Assembly: GCF_030408755.1 (NCBI RefSeq)
Contig: NZ_CP047209.1
Span: 62,001 to 126,000 of the forward strand
DNA: 64,000 bases
Direction: 5' to 3'
Origin: Corynebacterium felinum
GTDB lineage: Bacteria > Actinomycetota > Actinomycetes > Mycobacteriales > Mycobacteriaceae
Shown here: in pieces, positions 58,616 to 64,000 of the stretch
Numbering within the stretch: the first letter of the stretch is position 1
How the letters are laid out: the number at the start of each line of letters is the position of its first letter
Notes under the pieces: generated by a model
The model's input: the letters and a program-made list of their open reading frames with translations, nothing else
Databases searched by the model: none
Told to the model about the DNA's origin: nothing
Program-made: the position numbers and the translations under genes

Positions 58616-58870
58616 AAAATACGGTGGGGTTTAGCAAAGTGTGCGAAAGCTTTCCCCCACCTCCACTACCTCTTGGCATCAAAGTTAGTGTCGATAAGAA
58701 CCCTTAACGCCAAACCTCCGGGCGTGGACAGTCCCCCGCCACGAAACCCCTTGCTTCTTAAGACCTCGATCTAGGCTACTGCTCAGCCGACGTCGGATAT
58801 TTGTGCGGGCAGGGGGAATGCGATTCTCCCTTTATTGTGTGCGCATCCGAAAATCGAGGTGCCCACAAAA
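58616..58870. other. Intergenic region, nothing recognised
   Basis: Between the insertion sequence and the terminator of emb. I see no gene or regulatory signal with support. Confidence 0.5.
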
Positions 58871-58913
58871 ATGCGCTGTGTGTTGGCTTAGTAGTGGCCA
58901 ACACACAGCGCAT
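58871..58913. terminator. Bidirectional terminator at the end of emb
   Basis: A perfect 17-bp stem (58871-58887 with 58897-58913). Read from emb it ends in a run of T after the stem (TTTTTG), and from the other side in TATTTTTTTT. It begins 13 bases after the emb stop. Confidence 0.85.
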
Positions 58914-58925
58914 ATTTTTTTTCAG

Positions 58926-61900
58926 TTACTCCTCGTTAGTATCAATATTTTGATGGCCTGGGTTCCACAGGCCCGAACGAGTAATCACCTCAGTATCAAT
59001 CTTGGCCATCACAGGCTTTTCACCAATCGAATTCGGGCGTGGCGAATACATCTCAATCGCACCCCAATCCCGCTGCCAATCGTTAACCGCATAGCTCGGA
59101 AGCTCATAGGACTGATTCACAGCCTCAGCAGTACCGGTAGCGCCACCACCATTGAAATCCTGGAAACTAGCGCCCGACAACTTACCCTTCGTATCGGCAC
59201 TAATCCGATACTCCGGAAGCTCAGCCACACCCGCATAATGACCAAACGGACGCTGGCACGGGAACTGCAACGGAACAGCCCAGTCAACCAAACCAGGACG
59301 CTCACTACCAATCACGCTTTGCAATGTATCCAAGGTTGGCACACGCGGCGGTGTAAACGCCATCCACTGGCGGTAATCCAAAGACGCATCAGTAGCGTGA
59401 ATACGCACCACATCAGCCTCAGCGGGCAAATCATCCAAAGGTAAACGCAAATTACGCCAACGCTTCGTCATACCCGCAGCATCCAACATACGAGTCTTGC
59501 CCAACACCGTGACCGAACCATCCGCCTGAGACTTTCCATACTCAATCATCAGCTTGCGGCCCTCCTTCTTCACACCATCAGCATCCACATGCTCAATAGC
59601 GCCAGCAGCAGTCACCACAATCAGCGGGGCAGAACTCGAACGCTTCGGCAACTGATACCAATCAGTAATAGCCTCAGCAAAATACTGAGTACCCTCCGTA
59701 TACGAGCCCACCACAGGAACCTTCATGGGATCCAAATTGAACGGCAAACGCATCTGGGAACCATTCGCCCCCTTCTCACTACCCTTCCGGCGACCCTGAT
59801 TCACATTCATTTCCTCCGCAGCAGAGACCAAACCAGGCAACTGCAACGTACCCAACGCAGGGACACGATTCGGCTCAAAGCCACGCAGCTTCTCACCCTT
59901 CTCCAAAGAATCTCCCAAAGAAGTATTCACCGGGCTTAAGAAAGAATCATTCGTATTCGTTTCCACCAACGTATCGTCCGCCAAACCACAAGTGTGCCCC
60001 TGCAAGGAACGAATATTACCCAAACCCACAGAATACGCAGGGTACTGGGAGACAAAACCCTTAGTCATCGACGCCATGCTAAACATCACCGCAATGGCAC
60101 AGAAACCAGCAATCGGGGCAGCAAAGAACTGGCGGAACCGCAAACTCGTAGCTTTTTGCTTCACGCGCTTAGGGGCGTCGGGAAGCTCCGAAGCCACACC
60201 GAAACGCACCGACTGCACCGCACCAATCACCAACACGATCAACGAAATCACCAGCATCACCGACGAAGCCTCAATCGCATTGACCTGAATCGACTTATCC
60301 CACCACGGAACACCGTAGGAAGACACGTACCAAAAACCATTCGTGCCCGACAAGGAGAAAGCAAAAACAAACAATAAGCCACCGACCACAAGGGTACGGA
60401 TATGACGCGCCCTCGTGGCAAACTCACTCAACGCAATCGCACCAAGCGCACCCAAGGCAGCAGCAATACCAGCCCACACACCAAAGTGGTGCGTCCACTT
60501 CGTAGGAGTAAAGCTCATGAAGAACAACGTGCCCATGAACACCATCATCAAACGAAGCGCCGGGCCCCTATTCGAACCCGGAACCTTGCCATTACGCAAC
60601 ATCGAAGCAAAGACCAACACCACTGCCACCAGCGCGAAAAGCACCGCGAAGCGACGAGCAAAAGAGCCATCCACAGTTTGCTGGAACAAAACCTCGTAAC
60701 GCACCCACTCCTGGAACCACTTCAACGACGGGCCCTTCTCACCACGCACATGGATCGACTCCAACACCGTCATCAACGTTTGATCACCAAACACCGCCAC
60801 AAACACCGCAGTACCAGCAGCAGCAAACGGCGCCAACAACACAACCCACGCACCAAAAATCCGGGCGCGGGTGGACGAAGCATCAATACCCAAAGAAGGC
60901 AACCGCAACCGCATAATGCGCACCAACGTGGAAATACTCACCAGCAGCGCCGCCACAGCCATCAAACCCGTAGGGCCACAGGCCAACGTAAACGCAGCAA
61001 CAATGCCACCGACCGCAGCAGGAGCCAAACGCTTATGCTCAATGGCACGCTCAAAGCACGACCACGCAACCAACGTACCCAACGCAATAATCGGCTCCGG
61101 GCGCAAACCATTGTTATACGGCAACCAGAACGCCAAAAACATCAACGCACAAGTCCACTGAGCAGCCTTACGAGACTCAATGCCCGCACCTAAACGTGGC
61201 AAAACCTCCCGCGACAGCACCAGCCAGATCAACACACCAGCAATCAGCGACGGCAAACGCATCCACGTCGACGCCGTAGACACCTGAGTCAAAAGCGACA
61301 AGAAATCATAATAAGGGGCACCAAACGGCGACTCCGGAACCCCGAACCAGCGATAATAATTCGCCATATAATCCGAAGTCTGCGAAGCCCTAGCCATGGT
61401 CAAAATAAAACCATCATCCGAAGTATTGGCACCAAAAACATACCAGTAGCCCAACACCGCAGCCACCACACCATCGAGCGGGCGGGGGCGGAAGAAACCT
61501 ACAGGCCAGAAGCGGAACCGTCCCTTGCCATCCAGGCGATCAATACGGAACAACGCCCACAAAGACAACACCATAAACAGTCCACCACCCAACATGGTGG
61601 CGTACTTCATGGGGGTGGGGGAGGAGGTATACCGCGAGTTGATTTCAACATCGACCTTCAGCCCGGCGTCGATAAGCGCAGCAGCAGAAGCACTTTCAGA
61701 AATCTCAGTATAAATACCAGAAATCTGAGGGCGATTATCTTCCTCTTCTTCGCTCTCCGCACTAATCCCAGTGCCGGGGATCACCACCTGCGTCACCGAA
61801 TCGGTCGACGTCACCTTCACCACGGCAGATCCAGGAAGCTGATCAACCTCCTCCTTCGACAACTGGAAGAACACATCATCACGGACCACAACATCCAAAG

Positions 61901-62300
61901 CACCGGCAGTCGAACGCACAAACAACCCGCGGGAAGTCGCCTGCTCCGAATCCGGCGGCAAGGTGCCCACCAGCAAATTCTCCCCAGTACGCAAATGCTC
62001 AATCGCACGCACCGGAACACTAATATCAATCCGCTCAGGGGCATAGGACACCAGCGGGGCGCTGACAGAACTCAGCGAGGAATTCTGCGGCCACGCAATC
62101 GACGACTGTACCTGACTGACCGGCATCAACGGAGTGAGCACAAAAAGCACAAAGCCCAACACACCCGACACCGCAGCCAGCCGTTTCAGCCACGTGGGGG
62201 CCGGGCTAAAAGTCTCAGCCTCCGCCTGCTGGGCAACAGCCGTGACAGCACTGGCCATCTGATCCAAATTAAGGGAAGAAGGAGAAGGAGTATCAGTCAC
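58926..62300 (-). CDS. emb: Arabinosyltransferase Emb (EmbC-type)
   Basis: A 1124-residue GT-C glycosyltransferase that elongates the arabinan of arabinogalactan with decaprenylphosphoryl-arabinose, as the single Emb of corynebacteria does. It shows an N-terminal span (LKRLAAVSGVLGFVLFVLTP), about 12 further spans, the catalytic NTSDDGFILTMAR, the proline motif region WMRLPSLIAGVLIWLV, and a C-terminal carbohydrate-binding domain with PWNP-type end sequence (SGLWNPGHQN). The start is GTG 62300; further in-frame codons reach 62381 inside aftA, so the exact start is uncertain. It follows aftA by 32 bp. Confidence 0.92.
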   Translation of the reverse strand: MTDTPSPSSLNLDQMASAVTAVAQQAEAETFSPAPTWLKRLAAVSGVLGFVLFVLTPLMPVSQVQSSIAWPQNSSLSSVSAPLVSYAPERIDISVPVRAIEHLRTGENLLVGTLPPDSEQATSRGLFVRSTAGALDVVVRDDVFFQLSKEEVDQLPGSAVVKVTSTDSVTQVVIPGTGISAESEEEEDNRPQISGIYTEISESASAAALIDAGLKVDVEINSRYTSSPTPMKYATMLGGGLFMVLSLWALFRIDRLDGKGRFRFWPVGFFRPRPLDGVVAAVLGYWYVFGANTSDDGFILTMARASQTSDYMANYYRWFGVPESPFGAPYYDFLSLLTQVSTASTWMRLPSLIAGVLIWLVLSREVLPRLGAGIESRKAAQWTCALMFLAFWLPYNNGLRPEPIIALGTLVAWSCFERAIEHKRLAPAAVGGIVAAFTLACGPTGLMAVAALLVSISTLVRIMRLRLPSLGIDASSTRARIFGAWVVLLAPFAAAGTAVFVAVFGDQTLMTVLESIHVRGEKGPSLKWFQEWVRYEVLFQQTVDGSFARRFAVLFALVAVVLVFASMLRNGKVPGSNRGPALRLMMVFMGTLFFMSFTPTKWTHHFGVWAGIAAALGALGAIALSEFATRARHIRTLVVGGLLFVFAFSLSGTNGFWYVSSYGVPWWDKSIQVNAIEASSVMLVISLIVLVIGAVQSVRFGVASELPDAPKRVKQKATSLRFRQFFAAPIAGFCAIAVMFSMASMTKGFVSQYPAYSVGLGNIRSLQGHTCGLADDTLVETNTNDSFLSPVNTSLGDSLEKGEKLRGFEPNRVPALGTLQLPGLVSAAEEMNVNQGRRKGSEKGANGSQMRLPFNLDPMKVPVVGSYTEGTQYFAEAITDWYQLPKRSSSAPLIVVTAAGAIEHVDADGVKKEGRKLMIEYGKSQADGSVTVLGKTRMLDAAGMTKRWRNLRLPLDDLPAEADVVRIHATDASLDYRQWMAFTPPRVPTLDTLQSVIGSERPGLVDWAVPLQFPCQRPFGHYAGVAELPEYRISADTKGKLSGASFQDFNGGGATGTAEAVNQSYELPSYAVNDWQRDWGAIEMYSPRPNSIGEKPVMAKIDTEVITRSGLWNPGHQNIDTNEE

Positions 62301-62332
62301 AGGAGAGCTTTCAGAACTTGGATTTTGGGGAA

Positions 62333-64000
62333 TCAATTCTTGGTCACCACCACATAGGGGCCGATCTGGCTCACACGCCACGGGCTACCAGCACCAAGGA
62401 ACACAGCAGGGTTAAACTGCACACCCTTGAAACGCACATTGGGATTATTCGGGTAAATATCTTCAGCAACATCGTAGGTCCAGCCAGCGGGTTCCTCACC
62501 CTTAGCCATAGCCTGCTTTGCCTCAGACATATTCGCCCTAAAGAGGAACGCTTCGGGAGTCTTCCACCGAGCCTCGGCGAGTTTATCAATGAACAACTCA
62601 GGAGTATTAGCCTCCCGCCAGCTTTGGCTCGCCCAATCTTCAATCACTTGGTTGCGTGTCTCAAACTCACCCAAAGGATTCGCATAGTGGCTAGTAAAGC
62701 CCTGGAAACCACGGAAGGGAGAGTAGGACATGAAGTTGCGTTCATCGGTGAGCACCACAATATCGCGCGGTGGGGTAGTGGAATTTTCGCCCACAATCGC
62801 CTCTGCTACTTCCGCATAGAACTGGGTGGCATCGGGTGGGTAGCGGTCGGCACGCTGCCCATAACCATCAGTGTCGGTGTAGGCGTGATCAATAGAAGCT
62901 GCGTTGCGAGCCGGAATTTGCTGCGCATAGGCTAAACCACCGAGGGCTAAGACAACCACGAGCGCTGTGGTGATTGTTTGCGAAACCTTCGGGTCAAAAG
63001 ACTCAGGGAAGAAACGGTGAATAGTCAAAATGCGCAGCTCTGCCAATGCCATCACACCAGCGGTGGCGAGCTGGACCGCAATCACTGAATCAAGGCGGAA
63101 ACCCAACAGCGTAGTACCAGCGATGGTGATGGCCATCGATAACGCCGCCCAGAAATAGAACACCGCCAACGACACACCCATCATCCGAATATCAGGATTA
63201 CTGGAGCGCGCAATGAGGAAAATCAAACCAATCAGGCACAACAGACCAATGACACTAGGAGCCAGCATCGGCAGCGGGAATTGTGTCCCACTCATGGGAA
63301 GGTAGTGCTGTGCCGTGGCACTCTCCGAGGGACGACCAGATAACAGCGCCCATAAATAGGGCAGCCACCAAATGGCCGCAACGGCCATTGAACCTGTACC
63401 CATGATCAAAAGCTTTAATAAAGGGCACATTGATTTATACACAATGCCGGAGAAAATGGCGGCCACCACAATGGCACTGAGAGCCACCACACCGGTATAC
63501 AGAGTGTAGGCGGAGGCGGAGAAGCCGAGGTATAAGATCACCCCGGTCATCGCCAGCGGCGCACCCAAAAGGGCTCGTTGAATCAAGATACTGGCCGCGG
63601 GCACACCGAGTGCGATGATTGCCGCATAGGGCTCTTCGGCGCTGGTGACCAAAATAATGCAGGTAGTGACCAGTGCAATTGCGGTGGCCACGGGTAAGCT
63701 TCCGAGAATACGTTGCCAAACCGGAACGAGGATGCAGGCCGCAGCGGCAATAGAAACCAGCGACCATGGTTGGAACACTTCCCACCCAGGCATGCCGAGG
63801 ATGTTTCCGAAACGCCCACCGAACCAAAACCACATTCCGGGGTAGAAGGTGGGCATGTCGATGTAGTTCATGTCGGACAGATGCCACGAGTCTGTCAGTC
63901 GAGTCATGAATTGGGTGCGGAAACCTTGGTCGACGGTAATACCATCGAGGTAGAGGCGTGTTGCCGAAAGGGGAATCCCAATTGTGCTCACTACTAGTCC
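62333..64000 (-). CDS. aftA: Galactan 5-O-arabinofuranosyltransferase AftA (partial)
   Basis: The visible 555 residues are the C-terminal part of a protein usually 640-670 residues long; the N-terminus lies beyond the right edge. The segment LDGITVDQGFRTQFMTRL contains the conserved GT-C Asp, then WLP spans, and the soluble tail ends GSPWRVSQIGPYVVVTKN. AftA adds the first arabinose to galactan. Order aftA–emb and same strand are those of corynebacteria. A GTG at 63991 is in frame but is not the start, since the frame is open beyond. Confidence 0.9.
   Translation of the reverse strand, partial: GLVVSTIGIPLSATRLYLDGITVDQGFRTQFMTRLTDSWHLSDMNYIDMPTFYPGMWFWFGGRFGNILGMPGWEVFQPWSLVSIAAAACILVPVWQRILGSLPVATAIALVTTCIILVTSAEEPYAAIIALGVPAASILIQRALLGAPLAMTGVILYLGFSASAYTLYTGVVALSAIVVAAIFSGIVYKSMCPLLKLLIMGTGSMAVAAIWWLPYLWALLSGRPSESATAQHYLPMSGTQFPLPMLAPSVIGLLCLIGLIFLIARSSNPDIRMMGVSLAVFYFWAALSMAITIAGTTLLGFRLDSVIAVQLATAGVMALAELRILTIHRFFPESFDPKVSQTITTALVVVLALGGLAYAQQIPARNAASIDHAYTDTDGYGQRADRYPPDATQFYAEVAEAIVGENSTTPPRDIVVLTDERNFMSYSPFRGFQGFTSHYANPLGEFETRNQVIEDWASQSWREANTPELFIDKLAEARWKTPEAFLFRANMSEAKQAMAKGEEPAGWTYDVAEDIYPNNPNVRFKGVQFNPAVFLGAGSPWRVSQIGPYVVVTKN

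Noticed and set aside
60402..61193. Long plus-strand open frame of 263 codons
   Set aside because: It lies entirely antisense to emb, is very rich in Arg, His and Thr as expected of a shadow frame, and has no ribosome site.

Overview
The window reads as a chromosomal segment of a mycolic-acid actinobacterium, most probably a Corynebacterium. The evidence is the arabinogalactan pair aftA–emb at the right end, a type VII (ESX) secretion locus with WXG100 proteins, EccC and EccD, moderate GC, and many genes whose start codon lies 6-9 bases after a TANNNT -10 box (leaderless). The assignment is by recognising protein families; no search was run.

Left third (1-17 kb), mostly housekeeping: a partial SDF dicarboxylate symporter and a ROK repressor that share a 16-bp palindromic operator; an AAG-type DNA glycosylase divergent from a nitroreductase–gamma-carbonic-anhydrase pair; a GNAT–LOG fusion; an OhrR-like MarR regulator; an AbrB-type membrane protein coupled to the helicase HrpB; a secreted protein interrupted by an in-frame amber codon, followed by an ABC exporter; Tag, an SDR, a frameshifted LysE exporter, YbjQ, an S4-domain protein and a two-domain VOC protein.

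Middle (17-44.4 kb), an unusual type VII secretion and polymorphic toxin island. The first half holds a conserved T7SS-associated protein, a small membrane protein, a polyproline lipoprotein, a transglycosylase-like lipoprotein whose catalytic Glu appears replaced, a ParA/MinD ATPase with a disordered N-terminus, a second MinD-like protein without a P-loop, EccD, and a divergent EccC. The second half holds an intact EccC, a paralogue of the T7SS-associated protein, four small WXG100-type proteins, and a 1685-residue RHS toxin ending in a PD-(D/E)XK nuclease domain. Between the halves lies a seven-gene array of small proteins (families A, B, C and DUF1877-like), with B present three times and A twice, best read as immunity genes. 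EccB, EccE and mycosin are not in the window. The likely scheme is that EccC/EccD export the Esx proteins and the RHS toxin, and the array protects kin.

44.4-46.6 kb: a Fic toxin with a VbhA-like antitoxin, plus a small acidic protein, bracketed by two pairs of about 58-bp inverted-repeat elements. A 15-bp inverted repeat carrying two DnaA boxes lies inside.

Right third (46.6-64 kb): an alpha/beta hydrolase, two hypothetical proteins, an ABC-2 exporter operon, two divergently transcribed paralogous secreted proteins, an M13 metallopeptidase with a perfect 31-bp terminator stem, a membrane protein with a PrsW-type protease, a frameshifted IS1380-family element, and emb–aftA. No tRNA, rRNA or CRISPR array was seen.
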